Positions 23,275-34,880 are shown, numbered from the stretch's first letter. The stretch is DNA of 64,000 nucleotides from Stomoxys calcitrans (GCF_963082655.1 NC_081555.1:179964151-180028150), one strand, 5' to 3'. The notes: a model not told the origin generated them from the sequence alone. Translations and numbers: made by a program.

Positions 23275-23672
23275 ATGGTTATTGGGTTATAAACCGATTT
23301 GGACCATGCTTGGCGGAGTTTTTAAAATGCATAACAGAACTCATTGTGCAAAATTTCAGTCAAATCGGATAATAATTGCACTCTCTGGTGGCTCAAGATG
23401 TTAAATCGGGAGATCGGCTTATATAGAAGGTATATGTATAGCAGCTTACAAACCGATTTGGACCATACTTATGGTAGTTGTTGAGACGCTTAACAGATGT
23501 GACCATATAAAAATTTCAGACAAATTAGGTAATAGTTGCGACCCTGGAGGCTCAAGAAGTTAAATCTGGAGATCGTCATATAGGAGAGCTATATCAGGTT
23601 TTCAACCGATTTGGACCATGCTCCTCTATTTTTTACATTACACTCAAATATATATCTGTGCAAAATTTTAGA
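23275..23672 (-). mobile_element. DINE-1-like core fragment
   Basis: Two to three core units ('aaaccgatttggaccat', 'tgtgcaaaatttcag', 'ggctcaagatgttaaatcgg') in minus orientation. Both termini are missing. Confidence 0.75.
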
Positions 23673-24439
23673 GCTCTATGTTATCTCTTGACTATTTTTG
23701 TCCGACAATACATTAAGGGGTAACACTGCGTTTCGTTGCCAAGAGACTACTACCAATTGAACTTCAAATCGTCCACGACTGGTCAACTGTGAAAACGTGG
23801 AATTGCTCCCAGGCGACATACCGCCAGCATACAGAGCGAAAATCGGATCACAAAATGCCTTCAAAATAAGGGACTTTATAAGGGTTGATTACAACTCTCT
23901 TTTTTTCACATAAGGGTTTTGAGCACTTTCCAGCAAATAAAACATTTTTTAAATGTGACAATAAATGCAATTTTGACATATGAATAAAATTTCATAGGGC
24001 CGAGGTGACCAAGTATGGAGAGGCCTTCAGAGACATGAAATGTCGCAAATAATCTGGTTAAAAACTCAACTATAACTAGTTCTGGAAGATATCTTTATCC
24101 GTTCAAAATTTGCAGACTTATTTCCAGTAATTTTTTTTCTATCCCAATGTGCGACATACAAAACACAAACAGATACGGCAGCTCCCACGAGCTATTCAAC
24201 ACAGATCAGTTCAGCAATAAACGCGGCCACCCTCAAGGATGATACACCCCAACCACAAGGCAACGGAAAAGCAACGCAACATCATGATGGCCAAGCCATA
24301 TTGTGCGCTGCCCTAAATCACTCGGTCGTACCAACTAACTATAGCAACACCTCGTCATGGTGTCGTCTTCATCATCGTCATCTAAACTCTCACATGGCCA
24401 CGCCATTCCCCATCGCGTCTAAATCTCCAATGTCATTAT
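23673..24439. other. unassigned interval
   Basis: No repeat family was recognised. Short frames only. Confidence 0.3.
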
Positions 24440-24830
24440 AATATGGACACTCAGTGAGTATATGCCTCCAGTCCTCTGTTCTCCCACAGATAAGTTCCTC
24501 TGATACAGAAAAGCATTAAAGGAGCGATGTTCCGTCATTATGACGTACTGAAACCAAAGTCAGGGTGATCAAGTACGTGCGTAGCGTCTTGAATAAATTC
24601 GTAAGTTACCTGACCATTGCCACTGTTCCTTCATCTAGTTTTTCACCTATTATCAAGACTCCCCAAAAGCAACGCCTTGAGCCGCCTAACATCCTCATTT
24701 TCCGGCTCAGGAGCAGTAAGACAATCCTCACACACTAATGGAATTCCCATTCTCACCTGTAATGCATCTGTAGAAACAGTCCTACTAGCTACCCTTTGAT
24801 AATGGAGGATCTTTCTCCTTCCCAAGTACG
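24440..24830 (-). pseudogene. LINE C-terminal (zinc-finger) remnant
   Basis: Minus-strand frames read RTVSTDALQVRMGIPLVCED and, after a frame change, ICGRTEDWRHILTECPYYND. They resemble the 'STDALQVLxGxxPLDLLxxER' and 'C-x-C-x-x-x-EDxxHxxxxCPxY' segments at the C-terminus of Jockey/R1-like LINE ORF2 proteins. Multiple frameshifts and stops are present. Confidence 0.5.
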
Positions 24831-25010
24831 TCGTGACTATTCACAGCCACACAGGTTACATTATGTGGAACGAACAGCACGAAGACTCTTAACCATTCAG
24901 GCTTCTCCAGTTATTCTCTCTTTCATTCTCTTTGAAACAGTCAGTCCCAGATATTTAACGAGCGCTACGTTTCTGATGCAGGTGCCCACCATGGTGCAGA
25001 GGATTGCATC

Positions 25011-25146
25011 ACCCCAAAGAGGTGTCGCACTGCGGCATGCCATTCAAACTCGGCTATGAAAAGAAGATCCCATATGATTGAGCTTTAGTTTGAACCTGAC
25101 AGCGTTCATTGATATGTAAGAAGTTTGTGCCTTAACGGAATTTTCC
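25011..25146 (+). mobile_element. SINE fragment, 5' truncated
   Basis: Matches the middle and tail of the 19505 SINE from 'aaagaggtgtcgcactgcgg' to 'gtgccttaacgga'. The tRNA-like head is absent. Confidence 0.75.
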
Positions 25147-25359
25147 TCGATGTGTCAAATATCTCCTTGGCCTCCTCTTAGATGCTTTAATAATGTCCCT
25201 ATGTCTATAAGTCAAAATTGAGATATTGAAACAGGGTTGTAGATGGTACAGCTTCGTATTTTTCTACATGCAACGTAATTTCTTAAACGGCACAGTTCTT
25301 ATACATACTCATCCCCCGATTGAATTACTTGATTACACTATTTCGCTGAAGGTGTATTT

Positions 25360-25600
25360 TTAACCATATTTTTAGACGCTTCGACATCCATGCCGAATAT
25401 GGTTCAGATCGTATCATATTTGTTTATAACGGCCACTTAGACCGGACTCACGTTTCACAGTTTTGAGCGTATAATATGCGCATATATTATCCGATAGCGT
25501 AGAAATTACGAATAATGAACATAACAAAACGCCCGTGCCAAATCAGAGCATATTTGAATTTAATTTATTTGTGAAGTTTTTCCCGTTTAAGGGACTTGAG
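25360..25600 (+). mobile_element. diverged DINE-like core fragment
   Basis: Phrases such as 'cttcgacatccatgccgaatatggttcagatcg', 'acttagaccgga' and 'gcgcatatattatccgat' align with the core of the element at 80-1675. No ends are visible. Confidence 0.5.
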
Positions 25601-25930
25601 GCGAAATTATTCATCTGTTTGCGACGCAATTCCGAATATTGACTTACATTGGACTCTTCGATATTCTCGCCCCAATTGCTTTAGATCGGACTTTATTTGG
25701 ATGTTGACGCATATTAAAAATCCTTTTTTCAAACGACGACATTTGAATAAAATACATATTCCTGTTGGTGTGTATCCAAATTTCGGTCCGGCCAAAGTAA
25801 GTGTTTTTTTTTTGTTTTCCAGTTTTATTAAATGGTTAATCTAAAGTCTCAATACCAGGATTCATTAAATAAGGTTACGGAAAGCGATCAGCGGACATAA
25901 CATTTTTTTAAATGTCAACTAGTTCCTTTT

Positions 25931-26275
25931 AATACCCTCCACCATAAGCTGGGGGTTTACTAAATTCGTCATTCCGTTTGTAACACATCGAAATATTGAT
26001 CTGAAATCCAATAAAGTATATATATTCCTGATCGTCTTGACATTATAAGTCGTTTTGGCCATATCCGTCAGTCTGTCGAAACCAAACTAACTTTGGAAGG
26101 AATAAAGCTAGGCGCTTGAAATTTTGCACAAATACTTCCTATTAGTGTAGGTTGGTTGGGATCGTAAGTGGGTCATATTGGTCAATGTTTTCATATAGCT
26201 GCCATATAAAACCATCTTGGATCTTAACTTCATGAGCCTCTAAAACGGCGCAATTCTTATTCGATTAGGTTGAAA
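25931..26275 (+). mobile_element. DINE-1-like element, lineage A, left part (split by LINE)
   Basis: The 5' hairpin (ataccctccaccataagctgg...) is at about 25931-25960, then the conserved block 'taaagtatatatattcctgatcgtc', a shortened GTCY stretch (ccgtcagtctgtcg) and part of a core unit, up to 'attcgattaggttgaaatt'. The right part resumes at 27485. Confidence 0.85.
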
Positions 26276-27484
26276 TTATGTATGAGTTGTGATAATGTAT
26301 CAATTGGTAAACATGTCGATTTCTCGAACATATCTTTTCCTGAGCCAAACGTTAATTTCTACGACAGTGAATTTAGTAACGTAAACCATAAGATGTTGTT
26401 ACTAACATCTTACAAGACCTACGTTTTGATCTTAAGCGTTTTTAACAAAGCGATGTCGTTAGCGCTTTAGAATCGATTAAGTTTAATGCAATTGGTTCTG
26501 ATGGTATTGACCCGAGATTTTTTTAGGATAAATTCTACCCTTTATTCTTCCGTATATGTGCCATCTTTTTCACAATATTATTTTAAGGAGTTGCAGTCTT
26601 GGAAACGGGCAAGGATAGTCCCAACCAGGAATTTAGGCCAATAGCAATACTTTCATACATCTTTTAGATATTTGAGACTCTAGTCAACCGGAAAATATCA
26701 GGATATATTGCGAATAATTCGCTGCTAACAGATTTGCAATCTGGTTTCCGACCAAAGCACAGTTGCATTACTGCACTTTTGAAAGTAGTTGAAGTTGTAA
26801 GGAGTGATATTGACAGCGATAAAGTTACCTTTCTTGTTCTTTTAGATTATTCGAAGGCATATGATTCCGTTCATCCCAATATACTTTGCCTTACACTGAA
26901 ACAATTATTTAAATTTTCTGAAAGAACAACGGATCTTATATTTCCCTATCTTTCGAATAGAAACCAATCGGTATGTGTTGATAGCCGGTGTTCTAGTTAT
27001 CTTCCAGTCTCAAGAGGTGTTCCACAGGGTTCTGTATTGGACCCAATCCTTTTTTCCTTATATAGCAATGACCTTCCTGGACTGTTGCGCAACTGTGGTC
27101 TTCATATGTATGCCGACGACATACTGCTATATATGAGCACCTCGCCGGAGAGGCTGATCGATGGCTTACTTCGCCTTAACAGTGACTTGGATAGGATAAA
27201 CGCAGGGATAAACGCCAACGGACTACTTTTAAATCCAACAAACTCAAAGTGCTTTGTAATTGGTAGGAATCGGGTGACAATGCCGCCCAATCTTGATGTG
27301 GCAATTACTGGAGCCTCAATCGAGATTGCTTCATCTGTAAGAAACCTTGGGTTGATGTTTGATGATAGACTTTCATGGAAGAATCATGTCAGTACAACAG
27401 TGGGCTGGACCTACGGCGTTTTACGAAACTTATATAGGAGTTGACAGTATACCCCTTTGCCAATAAAAATGCTTTTGGCAAGGA
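26276..27484 (+). mobile_element. CR1/Jockey-superclade LINE fragment nested in a DINE
   Basis: Coding similarity begins with NAIGSDGIDPRFF (from about 26486) and FRPIAILS (about 26632), both typical of the segments just before RT fingers. It continues into the long RT frame at 26734 and ends at about 27484, where DINE core sequence resumes. Stops upstream of 26734 make it non-functional. Endonuclease and 3' UTR are absent, so both ends are missing. No clear target duplication was seen. Confidence 0.75.
26734..27444 (+). pseudogene. reverse transcriptase domain of a non-LTR retrotransposon
   Basis: A 236-codon frame covers RT blocks in order: QSGFRPKHS (residues 2-10), the block-A motif LLDYSKAYDSV with the first catalytic Asp at residue 38, SRGVPQGS (93-100), and block C MYADD with the catalytic Asp pair at 118-119, then LNxTNSKCFVIG and LGLMFDDRLSWKNHV of the thumb. 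All three metal-binding Asps are kept, unlike in most copies here. The frame opens at an internal Met, with homologous sequence upstream after a stop (about 26671-26733, ETLVNRKISGYIANN). It cuts off in the thumb at RNLYRS. Probably inactive because it lacks endonuclease and the full ORF2. Confidence 0.85.
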
Positions 27485-27813
27485 CATTTAATCTGCCGAA
27501 AATCGGTCCATAACATGATATAGCCGATCAAGAAGTAAGCCAATCACCCGATTTTACTTCTTAATTAACTATAGAACGCAATTGTTATCCGATTTGGCTG
27601 GAATTTTCCACATTGACTTCGACTTTTGCCTACAACATCCTAAATAAGTAAGGTCCGAATAAGTACATGACCTGATATAGCTCCAATAGCATAGCAATTG
27701 CTGTCCATTTTCCTTTGACTATAAAGAGATACCGGGCAAAGAACTTGCCAAATGCAATCCATAGTGAAGACTATATAAGATTTGGCCCCGATGAACTGAG
27801 CACGATTTTATTT
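27485..27813 (+). mobile_element. DINE-1-like element, right part (continuation of 25931)
   Basis: The core resumes at 'ccgaaaatcggtccataacatgatatag' and runs to the degraded 3' end: ccatagtgaagactatataagatttggcc, then gcacgattttatttgttt. Orientation matches 25931-26275. Confidence 0.8.
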
Positions 27814-29437
27814 GTTTACGTTTTCTTTTATTTGTACCATTTCCAAACGCTACATTTTGACATCCTCAATGTTCATGGGGCCTTTCCGCTTCCTGTTTTC
27901 CGAAAGTGATGTAACCTTCTTTTAGTGAACCCCGTCTCATTGCCTTTAATTCCTTTGTATTTGAAGTTCTGTTTTTATTCTTTCCTTTTTATTTTTGAAC
28001 TATTCACCAGGTTATCACAATGTGTCCCATAATGCGCCGCTGAACTACGAAGTTAGTTAGCTCATTTAATATCTGTCAACCTTTTGTACCCAAAAAACAC
28101 AGCCACATCCGCTAAAAGCAAACAATCCAGTATCTGAAGCTCACCTACAAAGTGACAGTATGCAAATCAGTTTTTCTTGTTTTTTTTTGCAATCACCATT
28201 TAGTTCATCTAGTTGCAGAGTGTTATACTCATATCTGAATGGATGTTTATTTATGAGGCTGATAACCGAAGAACAAAGGAAGTCGTCAGAAAAACATCGA
28301 GAGTGGCCAAGTTATTTTTATTGCTTTTCTTAGAAAGAAAACGCCCCTTTCCAATGTCTAATCATTTCAATGCTCCGCTGCGATGTAATCGTAATTTAGC
28401 TAAGACATTGGACCTCAACGCAATATATCTGGCCATGCTGGAGATTGTCTATTTCCCTATTGAATCTCATATTTAATGGATTATTTATTTACAATGATAT
28501 GGAACACTGTTAGCATCGCAATACTCAGGAATTATGATAATTGCATTTCTAATTTCAATATTTAATCGCAAATGAATTTGTAATAATTTAGAATATCCAT
28601 CAAGGTGAATAGAATGGAAATGTGCGTGCTTACGCTTGATAATATGCAAAGACTATGCCTTGGAATTTCTACCGTTATTTGTGTTACGGGGCATGGGGAA
28701 CACCACCGCTACGTATGTACATTCAAATGAGCGTAATAGCAATGACGCTTGTAAATAATATCGAAAATACTGATATTTACAAAAAAAAAGTAGGACTCTA
28801 ATAAGCTAATAAATGCATGTGATTACAACAAATTCAAAAATAACAACAAATTCAAACAGGTTATATGTGTAAAGATTAAACATACAAACCGGCGGGTATG
28901 CATTATCATGTGTATATATACATCTTGATTAATGTGTAGTAATGAAAGCTGGGTCATTTTGCACAGTAGCCATGGGGTTTTCCATGGCAGTTGACTTTGA
29001 TTGAATCTACAGCTGGTAAATTTAACAACAACAAAAACATTTCAATTCATTACCAAGTGACATTAAAACTACAAAGAAATCGTCAGTTCTCCAAACTATT
29101 TTCGGTCTATTGTTCATTTGGGCTATCGAAGAAAGTTATCGATTGTCTTTTGTTGCCAAACATAGATGGAGCTCATTGATTTCGTTTGCGCATTCTCTCA
29201 TGAAGATGAAACTTCTTTTTGAGATATGTATGTACAGTGAAAAGCGAAATCGAGTGGCTGGTCACTAACCAACTTATCTTTAACAAATTATGGTTCATTA
29301 AAAAAGTTTTAAAAAAGAAAAATTTTTTCTATAATTATTCTAAAAGTGTAAAACTGACTGCATGTGCCAAATTTGTTCACTATTTTTGGTGAAGACTTTC
29401 CTTTATTTATTTAAATATTCAGTAACTAAAATACCAT
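27814..29437. other. unassigned interval, 1.6 kb
   Basis: No recognisable transposable element, exon or RNA. Short frames only. Confidence 0.35.
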
Positions 29438-29945
29438 TAAGAGACAGGAGCAAACTTCTCACATATCAATGAATGCTATCCAATTCAAATTCCAGCTCAA
29501 TGATAAGGGGTTGGCTAAAAAATAGCCGAGTCCAAAAAGCGTGCCCCAATGCGAGAAGTTTTAATATGGCATAGTACCTCAGAAATGTCGCCAGCATTAG
29601 GATGGGGAAAACCACCACTGAATTTTTTTTTTAGATGTGTTCGCCAGCATTATTAGGGGAAAACCGCCACTGAAAAATTTTTTTGATGTGTTCCCCAGGA
29701 TTCGAATTCAGGCGTTTGGCGTTAAAGGCGAACACTCTAACCTTTGCGCTACGGTGGCATAGTACCTCAGAAATGTCGCCAGCATTAGGATGGGGAAAAC
29801 CACCACTGAAAAAATTTTTTTGCTGTGTTCGCCAGCATTAGGAGGGGATAACCACCGCTGAAAAATTTTTTTGTTTTCGCCAGGATCCGAATCCAGGCGT
29901 TCAGCGTTAAAGGCGGACACGCTTACCTCTGCGCTACGGTGGCAT
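29438..29945 (-). mobile_element. dimeric tRNA-derived SINE
   Basis: One SINE body (29438-29570) is followed by two head units in tandem (29571-29758 and 29759-29943). Each contains reversed box B (gaattc/ccgaatccagg) and box A (gcgctacggtgg). Each head also carries an extra ~50-bp internal copy of 'gtgttcgccagcatta..ggggaaaaccgccactgaa', which suggests stepwise unequal duplication. Confidence 0.85.
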
Positions 29946-30059
29946 TCGACTAAAGATAGAAACTAATTTTGTTCTATTATTTGATTTTTATTATTAGAAT
30001 TTAATGCCAAAAGTGAAACATCCACTAGGTTTTGTTTCCCACTGTATAACAGGTCAGTT

Positions 30060-30270
30060 CAGATCGCCTATGCCGCTAAACACCAAAATTCGAATCCGGA
30101 CAAAGATATCAGAAAAATTTGTTAGCTGTGGTTATGCTCTTCAAATGCTGTTAGTTTTTGTGAGGTATTAGGCCACATAAAAACCGTTTTGACTCGGCTA
30201 AAAAAAGCAAAAGCAATTAGCTTAAACTTGAATCGGATGGCACGGGAAAACTTTGACTCCTGTTCCATAA
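30060..30270 (+). mobile_element. old diverged SINE copy
   Basis: Recognisable as 'cgcctatgccgctaaacacc...attcgaatccgg...cagaaaaattt...gctgtggttatgctcttc...ttgtgaggtatta..gactcggcta..cttgaatcgga'. Box B survives; box A is missing. Confidence 0.65.
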
Positions 30271-30414
30271 CTCCGAACAAAAAACCGATACCGACGTGTT
30301 GGTAGTGATTCAATACCAAAATAATATGTATAATGTGAAACAAACATTTTCTATCGTGCGAGTTACTAAAGCTGCACTCAAGGAAGTTGAAAACAATCTG
30401 AGGTGATATAATTT

Positions 30415-31299
30415 GTTTACCCTCGACCGTAGGATGGGGGTATACCAATTTCGTCATTCTGTTTATAACACCTAGAAATATGCGTCTGAGACCCCATAAA
30501 CCATATACATATATTCTTTATCGTCATGTCATTTAAGTCGATCAAGTCATGTCCGTCCGTCAGTCCGTTCGTCCGTCTGTCGGAAGCACTCTAACTTTCG
30601 AAGGAATAAAGCTAGCCGCTTGAAATTTTGCACAAAAACTTTTTATTAGTGTAGATCGGTTAGGATTGTAAATGGGCCAAATCGGTCCATGTTTTGAAAT
30701 AGCTGCGATATAAACCGATCGTAGGTCTTGACTTCTTGAGCCTCTAAAGGGCGCAATTCTCATACTATTTGAATGAAATTTTGCACGTGATGTTTTGGTA
30801 TGACTTTCAACAACTGCGCTAGGTATGGTTCAAATCGGTTCATAATCTGGTATAGCTGTCATATAAACCGATCTTGGATCTTGACTTCTTGAGCCAATAG
30901 AGCGCGCAATTCTGATCCGATTTTGCTGAAATTTTGCATGAGGTATTTTGTTATGACTTCCAACAACTGTGCTCAATATGGCGCAAATTGGTTCATAACC
31001 TGATATAGCTGCCATATAAACCGATTTGGGATCTTGACTTCTTGAGCCTCTAGAGGGCTCAATTCTCATTTGATTTGGCAGACATTTTGTACAACGGGTT
31101 CTCTTATGACCTTTTACATACGAGTCTAATATGGTCTGACTCGATAAATACCTTGATGCAGTTCCCATATAAACCTATCTCCCAATTTTGCTTCTTGAGC
31201 CCTTACAAGGATACCGCGCATAGAACTCGACAAATGCGATCCGTGGTGGAGGGTATAGAAGATTCGGCCCGGTCGAACTTTGCACGCTCTTACTTGTTT
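30415..31299 (+). mobile_element. DINE-1-like element, lineage A, complete
   Basis: The 5' hairpin is at 30417-30447. The block 'catatattctttatcgtcatgtc', the (GTCY)n run at 30550-30582 (gtccgtccgtcagtccgttcg), about four core units, the 3' arm ggtggagggtatagaagatt and the hairpin ttcggcccggtcgaa follow, ending tacttgttt at 31299. Confidence 0.9.
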
Positions 31300-32204
31300 A
31301 CTCTAATTAGTATATCGGTACGGGAGAAAACGTGCCACTTGGCGATATATATGAGTGACTAAACATGCACTAAAAAAGTTTAAAATTCCATTACCAACGT
31401 CATTAATAAAAAAACATTATTTTTTTGCCTAATGTTTTTTTTCTACCTGTAAGAGTGAGGCTTATTTTTATTTCTCTTTCTAATTTATTTCTTTTTCAAA
31501 TCGATATTAATAGTCGAAGATTTTATTTGCAACGATTTTCCCTGACTAGGATTTGAACAGCCGACATTACGATTGTGAGGCGTCTGCTATCCCTCTGTGC
31601 TGCGCGCCTTTCTTCATTACAGAAGGCTAAGTTAAGATATTGTACATTCTTTTGTGTGGGGGTTTTTTGAGTTAGCGTCCAAAACAACAACAAAAAATCT
31701 ATTTTCAAATTTGTAACAATAACGGTTGATTATGAGAAACTAATAAGCGAAACATGAATGATAGAATTCCGATAGTAATGTATTTTGTTGTTTTAAATCT
31801 TGAAATCATCAATCTATCATACAAAAGGATCTCAAAAGTGACAATTCTGGGAGGGAGTGAGAAAGCCACTTCCAAATGTTTGGAGGTGTATGGTATGTAT
31901 GATGGGAAGCGTTATAGATACCATACCGTATTGTTTTGGTATTAATTCACGTTGTTTCTACCATTGATACCATACGATATCAGATTTTCTTTCGGTGAAT
32001 AGATCGGATCAATTCACTGAACTAATACATCCTCTTGTTTATCCGTTAAATTTTTCCACATTGATTATGAATATCTCATCCATTGTCTACATCCTTCGTA
32101 GATGAAAAATTTTAAGATAGTTAACATGGAGCTTGGAAAAAGTTCAAAATTAACATCGGTCTAAGTTTATGCGAGCCAAATCTTAGGGTTAGCTGTGGAG
32201 TTGT
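31300..32204. other. mostly unassigned interval
   Basis: Apart from the tRNA-like piece at 31540-31612, nothing is recognised. The frame at 31754-31945 has no motif. Confidence 0.3.
31540..31612 (-). repeat. second tRNA-like SINE head or tRNA pseudogene
   Basis: On the minus strand cagcacagaggg (box A-like) and ggctgttcaaatcctagtc (box B-like) are spaced as in a tRNA. The sequence differs from the main SINE family. There is no convincing acceptor stem, so I do not call a functional tRNA. Confidence 0.45.
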
Positions 32205-32915
32205 CTGTATGGGCTAAACTTTTTACGTGATTCTTGATAGAAAAGTGGGCTGGCATTAGAAAAGGCTCTCCAGGGTTAAGAAAACCTTTACGAATCTTTA
32301 CACTTGTCAGAAGCTAATGTGCAGTAGGTGAGGTCTAAGACCTAGGTTGATGCCTTGGCTATAGTCGGCGGTGGTAAGGCCAGTTCTGACGTATGATTGT
32401 CACACTAGGTGGCCGGCGACGGATAGAGTGATACATGTTCGTGATTTAGACAGGGTTAATAGTGTAGCCTTGAGAATCCATACGAGTCGGTAAAGAGGAC
32501 ACAGTTTAGACCATTGTAGCTCCACCTGCTTAGGAGAACTCTTATTAGACATACCCGGATATTAGATAGCGCTCTGAACGACCCGAATACGGACTTACAA
32601 GTAGAACAGAAAAAGTGGACCGCGGACTATTTATACCGATCTGACGGGATGGCTGAAGTTCGGAAGAGGCTTACAGATATTAATATATTTACAGATAAAT
32701 CTGAGATGGAGAATGGGTGAACTTGAAATGAAAGCCTCTTTGCGAATGGGTGATGACTGCAGCATTTTATACAAAGGAATAGATCAATCTAAGATCTGTA
32801 TTTACGGCAATAGTCAAGCAAAATTTAAGGCTTTAAATGACATTAATGTACGTTGTAAAGTGTTGGGTCGTTGTCGAGAGGTGTTATGTTATATTCAGGG
32901 CTATCTTAATCCTGA
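32205..32915 (+). pseudogene. LINE remnant: RT thumb through RNase H
   Basis: Frames in order read VILDRKVGWH and SAVVRPVLTYDCHTRW (RT thumb), then INIFTDKSEMENG, then DDCSI.YKGIDQSKICIYGN and SQAKFKALNDINVRCKV, the RNase H strands around the catalytic SDSQAAIKAL motif. The catalytic DS is replaced (GNSQAK). Several stops and shifts are present. RNase-H-bearing I/R1/Loa type. Confidence 0.6.
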
Positions 32916-32959
32916 CTTATGCTGCGAACGCTCGAAATCGAACAAAGAAAGGTTGTTGT

Positions 32960-33200
32960 TAATGCAGAAGGGGCTGAATGTCAACCCTGAGAAAACAGAC
33001 ATCTGCCTATTCACTACGAAGATAGGTCAAAACGAGAACCCAAGCTTCCTAGATAGAATGATCTCAATATCGGATACAGAAAACTACCTGAAGATAATCT
33101 CTTGGACAAGAAGCTGCACTGAACTGAGCTAAAGTACCACATTCAGGAGCATGCGGAGAAGGCTGGGGGACTGAATCACAATAGAGAATATATCATGCTC
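32960..33200 (+). pseudogene. LINE remnant: post-YADD RT segment
   Basis: GLNVNPEKTDICLFTTKIGQ followed by NPSFLDRMISISD is the 'GLxxNPxKTExxLFTRK' segment just after the RT active site. In an intact element it precedes what lies at 32205-32915, so the two pieces are in reversed order. They come from two insertions or a rearrangement. Confidence 0.65.
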
Positions 33201-33687
33201 ATGAAGTGTCTCGGCAGTTGTAATGCCGAATAGGGCCCACCCACTGGAACCAAAGTTCTACCATAGCAATAGCATCAACAGGTCTATTGCCCTCTTCCAT
33301 ACGTCTTCACCATCTCGTCCTCAATCTAATGCCCTCTACAGGAATGACATCTTAATTATTTCTCATTTCACTAGCATTTCCTTTCCCTAGAGCTTACACT
33401 TCTTCTTATTCCTTATGGATTGGCAATGTTGATAAAACATATGTTATGCATTAACACTTGTCGACCTACTGCCTACTTTAAATATAGATGGCAGTATGAC
33501 CCCTTTTACGGCACATGACAAATATAATGTAATTGCCGAGTCTTCCGAGCAAATACGTGAGTCTAAAAGTGAGGACGTGAATTGTATAGTTTCGCGTGAG
33601 TTACGTGATTGTGAGTGTGCATGATTCAAATTTTGTCTCGCAGGCGTGGGTTAGTGAAAAATCGCTCACGTGCACATCTCTACCAGA
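33201..33687. other. unassigned interval with CACGTG-like motifs
   Basis: A cluster of cgtgag/cacgtg motifs at 33570-33675 ends near 'gtgcacatctct', which resembles a hAT end (CAGAGATGTGC). No partner end was found. Confidence 0.3.
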
Positions 33688-33863
33688 GACGACATTTGAA
33701 GTAGACAGAGAAACACGAATACCAAGGATAAAGAAATGGACTGCAATAACTCTGACATAACCAGGGTTGCCAGACGACGACATTTGAAGTAGACAGAGAA
33801 ACACGTATACCAAGGATTAAGAAATGGACTGCAATAACTCTGACACAACCAGGGTTGCCAGAC
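33688..33863. repeat. 88-bp tandem duplication
   Basis: Two units (33688-33775 and 33776-33863) are nearly identical. Each ends in 'accagggttgccagacg', which is the left terminus of the adjacent transposon-like element. Confidence 0.9.
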
Positions 33864-34290
33864 GTGACAATTTTACGTCATTTTGAAGATTTTTCGGCCC
33901 AAATTTGGCCTTTTGATGCTTGAAGAATTTTATTGGGTTGCCCAAAAAGTAATTGCGGATTTTTCATATAGTCGGCGTTGACAAATTATTTTACAGCTTG
34001 TGACTCTGTAATTGCATTCTTTCTTCTGTCAGTAATCAGGGACATTAAGTCCCTTTACGTTTTGGCGATTTTTTTTTAAGGTAACATAATTATTCAGGTT
34101 ATCAGGTCGATATTGGAAAACGGAATTAGTTTTTTCCCTAATATGATTTTTGTGCCAAAGAAGACCCGTCTGTACAAAAAAGTCGAATTTAAGTGTGACG
34201 ATTTCATGACGTTTTTCCAGAAAAAAAGTTGACGATTTTGACGATTTTTTTCTCAATTTTGACGATTCTTTACGAAAAAGACCTGGCAAC
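33850..34290. mobile_element. TIR element (CAGGGTTGCCAG ends), unclassified
   Basis: The left end cagggttgccagacgtgaca has a partial inverted complement at the right, cctggcaac (34282-34290). The right half repeats 'gacgattttgacgattttt'. The ends resemble several DNA-transposon families, and no transposase is present. A mariner-like MITE fragment sits inside at 33931-34037. Confidence 0.5.
33931..34037 (+). mobile_element. mariner-like MITE, truncated copy
   Basis: Identical at its start to the full copy at 48641-48876 (ttgggttgcccaaaaagtaa, then ttgcgg). It stops abruptly after 'ctttcttctgtcag', so the right half is missing. Confidence 0.75.
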
Positions 34291-34649
34291 AAAACACCTG
34301 GAGAGAAGAAGTTAGGTTACGTACATTGCAGATCAAGAATTCAAACTCAATCCAAAATACGTGAACTGGTATAAGGCTAATACGTGGCATACAATTGTGA
34401 ACGTGCTTACCAACTGCTATTGCGGCAAAAAGGCAATAAACGCTTACGCGCCGTATCGCAAAGCCCGTATAATCTGGGTGCATTTCTATAGTGCGATATA
34501 GTGAAAAGGAAGAAAGATGACAACCTGGAAATAAGGGACAGAAACGCAAAACCCTAAGTGGCAACACTATGCTAGTAAGGAACATGAGCGAGGAACGCGC
34601 ATCTAACACGTTGTAACAAAAAGGCTGTAGGAATGACAGAAAAATACAT
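34291..34649. other. unassigned interval
   Basis: Nothing recognised. Confidence 0.3.
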
Positions 34650-34880
34650 TGGCTAGGCTGTGTATGGGGCATGTGGAAAGGACGACAAGAGTTTTAAGTA
34701 CCTCCTATGCCAATGCCCAGCTTTTGGAAGGGAAAGGTGCCACCGTTTGTGGATAAATGTTTCTATCGAACTGTAGAAAATAGAAGAGGATATGACAATA
34801 GCAAAAAATTCCTGGCAAAGGGTTTTCGGGGTTAATTTTCAGACCTGCTAGAGTGCACAACTAAAGGCCTCTTCTAATGC
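34650..34880 (+). pseudogene. LINE C-terminal zinc-knuckle remnant
   Basis: CMGHVER then (shifted) DDKSFKYLLCQCPAFGRERC matches the 'CRACGEDDETLEHFLCHCPAF' end of the LINE at 43.8 kb, including the spacing of the later Cys pair. Frameshifts are present. Confidence 0.6.
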
